From contig JAJEKV010000160.1 in the NCBI GenBank assembly GCA_021234155.1, positions 723,196-787,195 on the forward strand: a DNA stretch of 64,000 bases, written 5' to 3'. This stretch comes from Isoetes taiwanensis. Lineage: Eukaryota > Streptophyta > Lycopodiopsida > Isoetales > Isoetaceae. Below, piece by piece: positions 1 to 11,665 of this stretch. Below the pieces are notes generated by a model. It made no database searches. It saw only the letters and a list, made by a program, of their open reading frames with translations, and had not been told where the DNA came from. A program made the translations under genes and the position numbers. Position 1 is the stretch's first letter. Each line of letters opens with the position of its first letter.

Positions 1-319
1 AGATAAACCATTATTTTATTGTCGCAACATACTTTTACCCATAGCATAAAATGTGTTATTCTTCCCAATCACTTAGACTTACTTATCAATGCTTTCAGGC
101 ATAAAATATATCATCCAGCACTAGCGCCCTCTAGCCTACGAAACACCAAACATCAAACCTATAATAGCAGAGGAATTTGTAGCAAAGGCAATAAGAGGAA
201 TCAATTCTTTCACATCCAAGCAAGCTAAATATGCTTCATGAAGAGGAAAAGACTAGAGTTTAAGTTTTGTGGTTGATATCTTGAATGCTTCGCACAATTA
301 GCTTGCCTCGTTTATCTTA
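1..319. other. Unassigned flank
   Basis: This AT-rich stretch lies left of the first Helitron. I see no supported gene: the short reading frame at 19-228 has no recognisable domain and ordinary intergenic composition. The last base (A at 319) is the expected host nucleotide for Helitron insertion between A and T. Confidence 0.5.
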
Positions 320-453
320 TCTTATATTATAATGTTATATCGTAATTCTTGGATCAAGCCCTAATTTGAATGTTCGAGATCATTTGAGTGCATCCAAAGG
401 CCGAGATTTATTGCACGACTTACTATCACCATGATTGGTCGTACTTTGATCTC

Positions 454-2220
454 TTAAGGGTAAAGGAAAAAGGGGGGAAAGGAAAAAGGAAAAGGAAAAG
501 GAAAAGAAAAAGGAAAAGGGAAAAGGGAAAAGGGAAAAGGAAAAGGGGAAGGGAAAAGGAAAAATGATGAAAGGTAAAAGGGAAAAGGGAAAAGGAAAAG
601 GGGAGGGAAAAGGAAAACGATGAAAGGGGAAAAGGGAAAAGGGAAAACGATGAAAGGGAAAAAGGAAAAGGAAAAGGGAAGGAAAAGGAAAAAAAGATGA
701 AAGGGAAAAACTAAAAGGGAAAAGGGAAAAGGAAAAGGGAAGGAAAAGGAAAAACGATGAAAGGGAAAAGGGAAAAGGGAAAAGGGAAAAGGAAAAGGGA
801 AAAGGAAAAGGAAGAATGATGAAAGGGAAAAGGGAAAAGGGAAAGGGGAAGGGAAAAGGAAAAACGATGAAAGAGAAAAGGGAAAAGGGAAACGGAAAAG
901 GGGAAGGAAAAGGAAAACGATGAAAGGGAAAAGGGAAAAGGAAAAGGAAAAGGGAAGGAAAAAGGAAAACGATGAAAGAGAAAAAGGAAAAGGGAAACTA
1001 AAAGGGAAGGGAAAAAAGAAAAACGATGAAAGGAAAAAAAGGGAAAAGGAAAAGGGGAAGGGGAAAAGGAAAACGATGAAAGGAAAAAGGAAAAGGGGAA
1101 GGGAAAAGAAAAACGATGAAAGGGAAAAGGAAAAGGAATAAAAAAGAAAGGGAAGAGGAAAAGGAAAGAGAAGGAGAAAAGGAAAAAGGAAAGATAAAAG
1201 AAAATAGAAAAAGGAATAGAATAGGCGAGGGGGGAAAGGGAAAGGAAAAAGAGCAATCATGAGAAGGGTAAGAAGTAAAGGTGAGAAAAGAAGAAAAAGG
1301 TAAGGGGAAAATAAGAAAAGGTTGCAAAGTCTATGGGAAAAAGAAAAGTAAAAAGGAAAAGAGGGGGGAAAAGGGAAAAGAGAACTTGGGAAAAGTGAAC
1401 GAGAAAAAGAGAAAAAGGAAAGGGAAAAAAAAAAAAAAAAGGGAAAAGAGAGGGTGAAGAAAGAGAAAAGAAAGCAAAAAAAGAGCATCGAGAAAAAGGA
1501 AGAGGGAAAGGATGGAAAAATGAGGAAAAAGGTGGGGGGAAAGTAGAATAGACAAAGGGTAGGGAGCAAGGAATACGAAAAGAGGAAGGAGAAAAGGGCA
1601 CGAGAAAAAAGGGAAGAGGGAAAGGGTGAGGAAATAGAAAAAAGAAAGGGATAAAGAGTATGGGAAAGGGAAAAGAAAAAAGAAACAAGAAAGGAGAAAG
1701 TGGAAAGGGGAAAAAGGGGAAGAGGATGGGGAAAGAAGGAAAAAGGGTACATCGCAAAGGAAGGGGAAAGAGAAAGGAAAGGGAAAAAGGGAACATCGCA
1801 AAGCAAAAAGGTGGGGAAAGTATGAAAAGGGAATGGAAAGTTGAAAGGAAAAGGGAAGTGGAAAAAGGAGAAGGGAAAGCAAAAAGAGCATGAGGAAAAG
1901 GGGAGAGAGAAATGGGAAAAGAGATGGGGAAAAGGGCACGTGATCAAGAGGAAGAGGGTGGGGAAAGGAAGAAAAGGGCACATGAAAAGGTAAGCAAAAG
2001 AGAACGAAAAAAATGCATGAGAAACGGGAAAGAGAAAAGGAAAAGGAAAAGGAAAAGGAAGAGGAAGAGGAAGGGGAAAAGGAAAGCGAAAAAGAGTAGT
2101 GGAAAAATAAGGAGCGGGGAAAGATAAAAATGAAGGGAAAAAGCTGATAAGAAAAAGAGAAAGAAAAAAAGGGGAAGGGGAAAGGGAAGGCAAAGGGAGG
2201 GAGAAGGGGGTTAGAAAAAA
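454..2220 (+). repeat. Polypurine tract / degenerate minisatellite
   Basis: About 1.77 kb is nearly all A and G on the plus strand, built from GGGAAAAGGAAAA-type words. From about 545 to 1135 a GATGAAAGG word recurs roughly every 50 bases, so this part is a degenerate minisatellite. The complementary strand has long stop-free frames rich in Phe, Pro, Ser and Leu, which is a composition effect and not coding. Polypurine/polypyrimidine mirror tracts of this kind can adopt triplex DNA; that is established for such sequence in general and inference here. Confidence 0.9.
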
Positions 2221-2265
2221 AAAAGGAGAATAAAAAAAAGAAAGAAATTAAAGGTTTTTAATTTA

Positions 2266-2294
2266 TGCCCAGCAAGGCTGGGCACCATTACTAG
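2266..2294 (+). other. Helitron He1 3' terminus
   Basis: Eight-base stem TGCCCAGC / GCTGGGCA (2266-2273 and 2277-2284) with a three-base loop, then CCATTA and terminal CTAG at 2291-2294, followed by T. This is the rolling-circle termination hairpin plus CTRR end. Near-identical ends close He2 (13174-13201) and He3 (18238-18266, minus). Confidence 0.85.
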
Positions 2295-2310
2295 TTATAT
2301 TATAAAGTTT

Positions 2311-2915
2311 TAGCGTATGTCATGAAGCAAACCCTAATTTGGACGGTTGAGATCATATGATTGCATTTGAATGCCGAGATTTATCGCATGACTCACCACC
2401 ACCGCGATTGGCCATGCTCGAATCTCTGAAGAGGAAAGGTAGGAGAGAATGGCAAAATGAAAGGCAAAAAGGCATGGATAAAAGGGAAAAAAGGGAAAGG
2501 GAAAAGAGCACGAAAAAGGGAAAGGAAAAGAAAGGAGAAAATGACACTACGAATAGGAGTACAGGAAAAAGGAACACGAGTAAAAGGGAAGAGAAAAAAA
2601 GGATAAGGAAAAGGGTAGAGAAGGTAAGGGAAAAGAAAAAGAAAAAGGGGAAGGGGAAGGGGAAGGGAGGGAAAGGGAAGGAAAAAGGGCATAGAGAAAG
2701 CTGGAAGAGGAAATGGGGGAAAAGAGAAGGGAAGAAAAGGAAGAGAAAGAGTGAGGAAAAGGAAGGAAAAAAGACAGAAAAATAAAGGGAAGGGAAAAAG
2801 GGGCACTGGAAAAAAGGAGAAGAAAAAAAAGGTGGGGAAAAAGGAAAAAAGGAAGAGAAAAAGGAAGAGGGAGAGAGGAAAATGGAAGGGAAAAAGTGGA
2901 AGAGAGAAAGGGCTT
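2311..2915 (+). repeat. He2 internal tandem unit 1
   Basis: A 605 bp unit: a unique header of about 150 bases, then a polypurine body ending GAAAGGGCTT. The unit boundary TTAGCG / TTAACG / TTAATG is the same at 2311, 2916 and 11666. Unit 1 lacks internal segments that are present in units 2 and 3. Confidence 0.8.
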
Positions 2916-3722
2916 TAACGTATGTCATGAAGCAAACCCTAATTTGGATGGTTGAGATCATATGATTGCATTTGAATGCCGAGATTTATCGCATGACTCA
3001 CCACCACCGATTGGCCATGCTCGAATCTCTGAAGAAGAAAGGTAGGAGAGAATGGCAAAATGAAAGGCAAAAAGGCATGGATAAAAGGGAAAAAAGGGAA
3101 AGGGAAAAGAGCACGAAAAAAGGAAAGGAAAAGAAAGGAGAAAATGACACTACGAATAGGAGTAGAGGAAAAAGGGACACGAGTAAAAGGGAAGAGAAAA
3201 AAGGGATAAGGAAAAGGGTAGAGAAGGTAAGGGAAAAGGAAAAGGAAAAGGAAAAGGAAAAGGAAAAGGAAAAGGAAAAGGAAAAGGAAAAGGAAAAGGC
3301 AAAGGCAAAGGGAAAGGGAAAGGGAAAGTGGGAGGAGGAGGAGGGAGCGAAAAGGGACACTGGAAAAGGGAAAGAGGAAAAAGATGGCAAAAGGAGAAAA
3401 AAGGGAAGAGAAAAAAGGAGGAAAAACAGGAAAGTGAAAGGGAAACGGAAAGGGAGGGAAAGGGAAGGAAAAAGGGCATAGAAAAAGCTGGAAGAGGAAA
3501 TGGGGGAAAGGAGAAGGGAAGAAAAGGAAGAGAGAAAGCGTGAGGAAAGGGGAAAAGAGAAGGTACTTAAAAACAAGAAAGGAAAAAGAACAAAAGGATG
3601 AGGAAAGGGAAGGAAAAAAGACAGAAAAATAAAGGGAAGGGAAAAAGGGGCACTGGAAAAAAAGGAGAAGAAAAAAAAGGTGGGGAAAAAGGAAAAAGGA
3701 AAAGAAAAAGGGAGAGGGAGAG
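2916..3722 (+). repeat. He2 internal tandem unit 2 (left part)
   Basis: Second copy of the header plus polypurine body. Its right part is displaced by the LINE and resumes at 11628-11665 with GAAAATGGAAGGG, so the undisrupted unit is about 845 bp. It contains a pure GGAAAA run near 3230-3300. Confidence 0.8.
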
Positions 3723-4587
3723 GGTGACGTCAGCATGAGGAGCGCCAATTTTCTTGAATTATTTGTCTTTTCTGATTCAAACCAAATCTTGATGTTTTTT
3801 CACCAGGAGCTGAGCAATTGAATCGGATTTGTGGCCTTCTCCTTTGCTGGCTTTGTAGAGGCCAAGCAAAATTCAGATTCCTTTTGATCTGAGCTATACA
3901 TGGAAGGGAAATTTTTGTAATTCAAGGTGAATTGAGAATTATATGTGGTTTTCTTCGAGGTCCATTTTCTCGATCTTTTGAACTACCTCGATCTTTCTCG
4001 CACAAGTCTTCCCTGGATCATCTTTTGAGTCAGAATACACTTTCACCTGTGCTCGAGGAATTTGAATGTGAAATCATTGATTCTTGGGTTCTAGAATTTC
4101 ATGGGTAAAAATAGCGCTCTCCTACAAAGAATCTTTCAAGTCTTTTTGTGCTTGGGCGCATAAAAAGATCACGCTTAAGGTTCTCTCAATGATCTCGAAT
4201 GATCTTGAGTGCATTTGCTTTTGGTTTTGTTTCTTCCTGGCTTTAATTTGTTTTTCCTATCTTTCCTTGATTCGATCCACCTCAATTATTTTTCCATCCT
4301 TTGGCAACCCGGTTTAATCTTCTCTCCCCTCGATCCATGTTCTTTTCTTCCTAGAACTCGCTTTTTCCCCTTTGTTTTTCCTATGGCTATTTTTTTTGAA
4401 AACCTTAAAAATTCAAATATTGCTAAAAACCTAAATGCCAACTCTCTCATTCTTTTGCACAAGTTCATGCTCCTCCCTCCCACTGAGAGAAGCGACCGTT
4501 AAACCAGCTTAAGCTCCTACCATTCTAATCCTTCAAATGTGATTAAATTTGGAAATTTTGCTGATTTAGATTTTTTCTTCCAAAGAA

Positions 4588-6870
4588 ATGCATCACATTA
4601 GAGAGACGCTCCAAGAATGGGATAACTTGTCCAAAGACCGTGATTTGATGGTTTCACTCCTATCATTGATGTCAATGGTGTGCCCATTCCATATGGAGAT
4701 CCGAGACCTGCTCAACAAGTTTACTCCAACCATGATCTCACACAAGAATTTTACAATTTGCAAGATTACCTGCACTCCAACCTTCAGCTTGTTCAAAGGT
4801 ATTCACTTAAACAGCCCTCAATTGCCTCTAAAATTGAGTCTTTATCCTCTTCTCACAAGTTGTGATCTCGTTGATAAAGTTGGGTTAAATATTCAGCTAT
4901 TATGGGATCATTTACTAAGATTGCATAAGGGAATTGTCATAAACTCAATCCATCGGGCTTAATTTTCCTTATCTTCCGGGTGGAATGTGGTGATAGCGTA
5001 ATCTGCTAATTACTTGTTGAAATTGGGGCATTCGACCCTCAATACTTTCCAAATCTCTTTTATAAAATGGAGCCCTACTCTTCCCACCAAAGACTATGGA
5101 AAATTCTTTATAGCTTCGTGGACTATGAATGACTTGTCACCCATTTATTGGAATGAAGAATGCTTCACCAAAATCTTTTAATTCCTTTGGATCCTTCATC
5201 TCGCTGAATTTTGCCCATACAAGCCTCCTAAATGCTATATTCAGCTTGACATCTCTAAACCAATTCCTACTTCCATCCCTTTGATTGATTTCTTTGGTAA
5301 ACCTATGGATCTTAATCTTAGATGGGTAGGATTGCCAAATTTCTCGCTGTAATTGCAAAACTGTGCATTTTGTTAACTCATCATGCAGAGTCAATGATGC
5401 AAAGGTTTCAGATAATCAGGTTCAAGAAGAATTGGTTCAAGGAAAATTGCAAGGTGTAGTTGATTCTTCAGCTCATCTTTTCAAAGCAAAGGCGTAATTC
5501 AAACTCAAAAAAAATCGCTTAATTCTCAAGATCTCAATAAACAAAGCCAAGATGAATGCATTAAAGAAGATTGACTACAACAACAATTACAATCTTCAAG
5601 AATGGATACCATATTCCGTGAGCCAATGGTAGCAGAAAAAGAATTCTTAAGAAAAAGAATTCAAGCGTAAATTGATGTTGGAAGAAAAAAACATGTGGAT
5701 AACATTTTCACACACGTACCAATCTACATCTTTTTAAGCTTGCACCCTCAACAATCAAAGTTCTCAATAAGGGTGTCCTTCTCAACTCCAAGGGTGTCAT
5801 CTCCAACTCGCCAACATCAATGGCTTATCTTTCGAACTTCAACTCAAGGAGCGTAATTGACCAATAATGGAAAGGTTAAAACAATACTCAAGGGAAAAGG
5901 TCCTCTACAACAACATCAAGAAATTGATTTGCATCAAACTTTGAAAGGTATTTTACAAGATTCTAAAATGGCTTCAAAAGAAAGAAATATAGGGATTAAA
6001 ATCAAGGATAATCCCACGTAATCTTCGCCACTCAACTCTTTGAAAGAAGTCAAAGTTCACATCTGAAAATAAAGTGAACTCGAGAGATAAAGAAGAGTTA
6101 TTAATTATGGAAAACAATACCTCGACATTGAAACTTTGGAAAAGCAGGATCTCAAAACAAAGTTCTTTGTTCAAATAGTTTTGGAATTTTAGCTCAGCTG
6201 AATATTGACTCAAGTGCATTACACTATTGATACCATTACCATTGTGGGATCTCACTGGATTCCACTTTGCCTCGCTTCACACTATTTCTATGCCTTATGT
6301 TCCTCCCTCCACTCAACCCCTAATTGACCTATCCTGAAACCAATGATCACTTTGATACCCTTGCACAACCCTGAAACCCTTTTTTTCTGATTCTATCTCC
6401 AAACCACATAGCTCATCGCTTTGCAGAGTTGCATGTGGATGTTGATGGAAATGATTCTCTAAGCAAGATCTCACCAAGGTGACAGTGACAAATTAATTTT
6501 TGGCAATGGGTGTGATGATGTAGAAATGGAAAAAGGTGTTGAAATTAGAATAGAGCAAAATAATGATGAGATCAAACCGCCAGAGGAAAGCATTTCACAA
6601 CCCTGAGGAGTCTATTGCAGTCCAACTTAAAGGAGGATTTGGCAATTCCTGTGCAAGATCTAAACCCTCTTCATAATAGTTTATTTGTTTCGATGATATT
6701 AATAATGGTACAAGACCAAATCCAAGTCCCCTCTTTGGGTTCAAAATTCTGGAGTTGCTCTCACATGCCAAACCAGTTTACTCGACAATCGAGGTTTTCG
6801 ATAAAGAAATGGGGGGACTCTAACAATAATACTTTAAATATTGTTAACCATGTTTCCGGATGATGACTCC
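4588..6870 (+). pseudogene. LINE-1 ORF1-like (gag-like) pseudogene
   Basis: Several plus-strand frames in sequence look like the nucleic-acid-binding ORF1 of plant L1 elements. Near 5300-5390 the reading RWVGLPNF is followed, across a frame break, by a Cys-rich stretch resembling the zinc knuckle (LPNFCxxC). The upstream part would correspond to the DUF4283 region, but the match is weak. Stops and frameshifts are frequent, so no intact product is possible. The assignment leans on its position upstream of the endonuclease. Confidence 0.5.
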
Positions 6871-7069
6871 TTTCTAATGTTACATCCAAAAGGTGTATTA
6901 TCCGCTAGTTCAAAGTCCAAAAAGGGAAAGCTAAAGCTAAAGCTAGGATTAAACATTCCAAAGAAATTTTAACATTCGGGAAACCCTCGCTAGCAATACC
7001 GTAAAACAAAGTCGAGAGAGCTTACAATCCCGATCTGTCTCTCCATCAATCTTGCTTATTTCTCTTCCA

Positions 7070-10000
7070 ATGAAGATCCTTTCCTCGAACTTGAGAGGAA
7101 TAAAAGGGCCCCTAAAAAGAAGGAGGGCTATTTCTCGATTAGGGAATACAAAGCGGATATAATTCTCGCATTGTGTGAACCGAGACTTCCTAACTTCGAA
7201 AGTGCTCAAACTTGGCCGACCGGATTGGACCAGGTCAGGCCTTCCATTTGGATTGAAGCCTCCAATACTTGTGGGGCTTTGCATGATCCGGAGTAATCTC
7301 AAACACTCTTCTTTATAAACAGCCCTTGCAAAAGATGGTAGGCGTTGATCTTTAACTATTCAGATTCTTTGTTTGGTGTTGTGAACATCTATGCCCCAAC
7401 TATCGAGAGAAAGGGAGACAATTTGGCCACAAATTAATAGCTGGCTTCAAAACCATAACTCAGAATTTGGATTCTTCACGGTGACTACAATAATACCCCA
7501 TCCATTGACCTCAAATCAAATAACAACTGAGTATGTCAATCAAAGAGAAAGAAAATTGGGATAATTTGCTTGATTCTCACCTATTCAGCCTATATTCCTT
7601 CCTCTACCGCCAAGTACACATGGTCAAATAAAATGTGATGGTCACTCAAGAGTATATTGTACTCTAGATAGATTTTATGTCAAAAAATCTAATCTATCCT
7701 TTCTCGGGACAATTGTATTGTTTCAAGTGATGAGAGCACCTCTATCTCGATCACCAACCACGTTTCTCCAAACCAAGCACCCTTTGAGCATTAAGAAGCA
7801 AGGTAACATTCCATTTAAGCTTAATTGTTCCAACTTGAGCAATGATAGATTCCGTAGGTTGATTTTAGTGCCTTCTACAAAGAGCCTCCCAAGAGTCAAT
7901 GACAACCATTCTATGAAAGCTTTCTATACTAATATAAAGGAAGCTAAATCTTGATAAAAATTGGTCTAAAGCTTTGCATGCTCAAAAAAGTGACACTAAA
8001 AACAAGCTTCTTATTGCTATGAAGGATGTCGATCTAAACTTCGTAATGATCCCCCTTAATTCCTCTTTGCATTTAATAGAAGATGACCTTGAGCATAACA
8101 TTAAGAGTATTGAGGAATATGAAGCCAAAGGGGAGCCATGAAAAGTAAAATCAAATTCCATAATCACATGGATAATTGCAATTCAAAAATTTTTCGTAAT
8201 TGCTAAAAATAGGGTCGCTCAAAAAAATGATCTCCTTCATCAAAGATGATAGTGGCACTATTCTTAAGGATCCAAAAGGTATCACTGATTATTTATTTTC
8301 TAAGTACTCCACTATTTTCTCCAAAACAAAGAAAATGTTAGCGGGATAATTTTGAGGCTAAAGGGTTCCTAGATATTTTAAAACTCTCGCCAAATAATAT
8401 AGTTGATCCATTAGGTGATCAGATTTCTAGATTGCCCCCTCAAGATGAAATCAAGCAAACTCTGAATAGCCTGGCTAAAGGGAAAAGCCCGTGCCCGGAT
8501 GGCCTTCCCCCAATTTTACATTAAGTTTTGGGATGTCATAAAGCATGATCCGTTCATATGATTAATGGTTTTGGTCTTCCAACCATTTGCACCCTCGCCT
8601 TATCCTCCTGGCTTCATCTCTTATTCCAAAACTGATAATCCCGAGACCTTTAGTGACTGGAGGCCTATATCTTTGACCAATGCCACTTACAAGCTTTGTG
8701 CAAAAATCATAGCTAATAGAATCAAAGCTTACCTTCGAAAAAAATATTAGCTTGCACCAATCAGCTTTCCTATCTAATAGATATATCCTTGATAATTACA
8801 TAGCAGCTATGGAGGGATGCACCGGGCTAAAATTTCAAATCAAAATTGTGTTCTTTCCTCAAACTTGACTTCTAAAGCCTTTGATACTGTTAGATGGGAC
8901 TTTCTTGTTCTTGCTCTTCAAAAGATTGGTATTCCTTCTAAGTTAATTGATCTCATCATGGGACTCAACTCAAGATCTCAATCCTCAATTTTAATCAATG
9001 GTTCCCCAAGCTCTTTCTTTACTCAACAAAAGGTGTTAGTGTGGTTGTCCATTAGCTCCATATCTTTTCATTATTGTTGCTGAAATGCTAACAAGAGTTA
9101 TTATACATCACCAGCAGGTTGGGAACTTTGAAGGTCTTTTACTTCCTGATAGTGTGAACCAGCTATCCATAATGCAATATGCTGATGATTCTTTCAGCTT
9201 CTTGAAGAATGACATTAATAACATTGAATTCTTTCTTAACACCATCAAAGGGTTTAGTGTTGCCTCTCGTATTTTCTTGAATCAGCAAAAGTGTATCATT
9301 CTTGGGGAGTCTACTCGATCTGATATCTTAGGTATCAATTGCTTTGGTTTTAGCCATTCATCTACTTTGCTGGGTATGCCCCTTTCCTTAGATACATCTG
9401 TCAAAAATCTATGGTCTCCCATTGTCTCAAAGATTAGAAGGAAACTCAACAACTATGGTAGTCGCTCTCTTTAGTCGGTAGAACTATCATTGCAAACTCG
9501 TTTCTCTCAAGTTCTCATATTTTCTTCTCTTCTTCTCTTCTTCTAGCTCCTAAATCTATTTATCGCCAGATTGAGAAGATAGTTAGGAACTACATTTGGG
9601 GAAAAAATCACATGGTAAATTGGAATTATGTTACCGTAATAAAAGCAAGGGTGGTCTTGGATGCAAAAACCCGCTACTTCAAGGCTATGCTTTGGCAGAA
9701 AATATGTCCGAAGACTCTTTTTTAGTCGTGGTAATCCCCGCAACTCGCTTCATCAAATACCGGGCTTCAAAATAGTATTTTGAAGGGCACCCTCTCACAA
9801 TCATCAACTTCCTCATTCTCGCTTTCTCCGAGATCGCCCGGCTCAAACACTTCCCTCTTATGAGGAATTTAATCACCTCATGGAATAAGGTTTCCAAATG
9901 TTATCAACATGATCCAATTATTGAGTCCCCGCCACAACTCTAGCATTTTCTCGAATCCAAACTTGGCTACTCGAGATCATAGACTTTTTAGCTTTGAAGC

Positions 10001-11015
10001 ATCCTAGAATTTACGTAAAATGGTTGAGCAAAGGTATTTCTTGCTTGGGTAATATTTGGCGGTGGTGATAAATGGATCTCTTTGGACCAGATTGAAAGTT
10101 ATAATTGGTGGTACTTCCTCCCACGTAATTCTCTATGATCATATTATGAGATCTTTGAGAAATATTAAAATTGATCCCAATTCGGTGCAATAATCATTGG
10201 TCTTGTGGAGGAAAGAAGATCTACAAAGTCTCCAAAGATTTATGCCTACTTAACTCAAGATTCTCCTAAGTCTAAAGTCGCCAAGTAATCGAATATAAAT
10301 CCTTAAACCAATCAGGCTTTTCAAGAGTATTTGGAGAAATTATTGCCATTTAAGATTACCTATTTTGCTTGGTTGTTAGCTAACAAAAGTATTCCTTGTT
10401 TGGAGCTTATTCACGTAATTTATTCGAGACCGATCATGTTATTTCTCGCTTATGTCCCATTGGTTGTAATTCAATTGAAAATGCTCAGCATATTTTTACA
10501 TGTCAAAATTTAGACACCTTATGGGTTTGGATTTTTAATATCTTTGATATTCCTAGGCCTAGAAATATTATTGAATTTCTCTCTAATAATGATTTGCTTA
10601 AGAATTCAACTGCTACATCATTCTTTGGAATATCCGGAAACACGTAAATAGGTGTCTTCATGGTGGTCATCGAATTTCTATTGTTTGGATAAAACTTCAA
10701 ATCATTTTTGACATTGAAATGATGGCCACTGCTCACAAAAATAAATATGCTGAAAAATATGATAACAAATGGAATCTGTTGGGAAACTTTGCTGGTGCCT
10801 TTAATAGCTTTAAACTTCATTGTCATGATCATGTTACTAATTCGATGATGTCATTGCTAGATTACCTTTGGAATTGCAAGTTCAAGCTTGATCTCCAATA
10901 TGACAAAGGTCAAGAGAACATAATGGCAAGACTAGAAAGAAATAGGAATGATACATTTCAATTCAATCATGATGATAGCTTCGGATCGGGATACCAAAGG
11001 GCATCTAATGGATAG
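7070..11015 (+). pseudogene. LINE-1 ORF2 pseudogene: endonuclease-RT-zf-RVT
   Basis: Endonuclease pieces: ILSSNLRGIKG (about 7076), CEPRLPNFESAQ (about 7180), FGVVNIYAP (about 7375), HGDYNN in place of GDFN (about 7470), and YTWSNK...DGHSRVYCTLDRF (about 7615-7680). Reverse transcriptase pieces: SLAKGKSP...DGLP (about 8470), FSDWRPISLTNATYKLCAKI (8650-8710), KAFDTVRWDFL (8870-8910), and the catalytic MQYADDS (9172-9192). A zf-RVT-type C-terminus lies near 10330-10560 with KITYFAWLLANKSIP and CPIGCNSIENAQHIFTC. The protein would nick DNA and prime reverse transcription at the target. This copy is disabled by many stops and frameshifts. The order matches plant L1 ORF2. Confidence 0.85.
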
Positions 11016-11473
11016 ATTAAGTGAGGTTCCACAAAGGGAAGTTCTTTGGGCACAAGAATTTCAGAAAGGCACTCACCTAATGACAAAGAATATGGTGGTT
11101 CATTTATAGATATGGCGTAGAGAAATGACAGATGCTCGCTTTGAACTCTACAGAGAGAGCTATTATTATCATAGGGGACGGCAGATTGCTTTGGGACCCC
11201 TCGATCCATCTTATGGCCACCGCAACTCATAGACTCATTGAGTTGGGTTGACTGGGGAACAATCAAATCCCCATTTACCAAAAGCCTTTCATTCGAGACC
11301 ACTTTCACTTCTTGACTTCCTATAACTTCTGACTTTTTCTCTTTTGCCAGGTTCAATACATCACATATTCTATCTTCATACAGAGGATCAGCTGCTAAGG
11401 TGTTCGGATTCACTTCTAGACTGACTTCATTGGATCTATATATATCTTCACTGCTAAATTCCAGAATTTTCAA
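10967..11473 (-). other. Antisense 168-codon open frame in LINE 3' region
   Basis: An uninterrupted minus-strand frame overlaps the end of ORF2 and the 3' tail of the LINE. The predicted protein has mixed, protein-like composition (acidic N-terminal part, one Cys-Gly-Gly, no membrane segment), but I recognise no domain. It may be chance or a captured fragment. The rest of the LINE is full of stops, which makes an intact 507-base frame mildly unusual. Confidence 0.2.
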
Positions 11474-11607
11474 GTTCCTGCTATTTCAAGCTACTTAAAA
11501 CTTTTTTATTATTATTAGCTTCAATATTTTGGCTTATCATTTTGGATATGCCTATGACAATATGTAATTGTTTTCTATAATTAATGACTAAAAAGCTTCT
11601 TTCTCTC

Positions 11608-11627
11608 AAAAAAAAAAAAAAAAAAAA
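11608..11627 (+). other. LINE poly(A) tail
   Basis: Twenty consecutive A residues after TTCTCTC mark the LINE 3' end. Polypurine He2 sequence resumes immediately at GAAAATGG. Confidence 0.85.
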
Positions 11628-11665
11628 GAAAATGGAAGGGAAAAAGTGGAAGAGAGAAAGGGCTT

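Larger units (their letters stand above)
320..2294 (+). mobile_element. Non-autonomous Helitron He1 with polypurine body
   Basis: Seen: the left end reads A|TCTTATATTATAATG (320 onward). The right end has a hairpin GCCCAGC-aag-GCTGGGC, six more bases after the stem, then CTAG|T. This is the Helitron plan: 5' TC, 3' subterminal hairpin plus CTRR, insertion between A and T, no target duplication. The same left end and the following header (CCCTAATTT, then GAGAT, then CCGAGATTTAT) recur in reverse complement at 20270-20378, which fixes the boundary independently. The body is almost pure purine and has no RepHel coding capacity, so the element is non-autonomous. An autonomous partner is not in the window. 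Confidence 0.85.
3723..11627 (+). mobile_element. L1-type LINE, near full length, decayed
   Basis: Seen: non-polypurine sequence starts near GGTGACGTCAGC at about 3723 and ends in a 20-base poly(A) at 11608-11627. On both sides the He2 unit is cut between GGGAGAGGGAGAG and GAAAATGG. Inside, on the plus strand, are ORF1-like sequence with a zinc-knuckle-like segment, an AP-type endonuclease, a reverse transcriptase with YADD, and a C-terminal zf-RVT-type segment, in the usual plant L1 order. Every ORF is broken by stops and frameshifts. No clear target duplication is visible, but the low-complexity target would hide one. Confidence 0.85.

Noticed and set aside
454-2193. A 579-codon minus-strand open frame rich in Phe, Pro, Ser and Leu
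   Set aside because: It lies in a polypyrimidine tract where stop codons are almost impossible (all stops need A or G). Composition explains its length.
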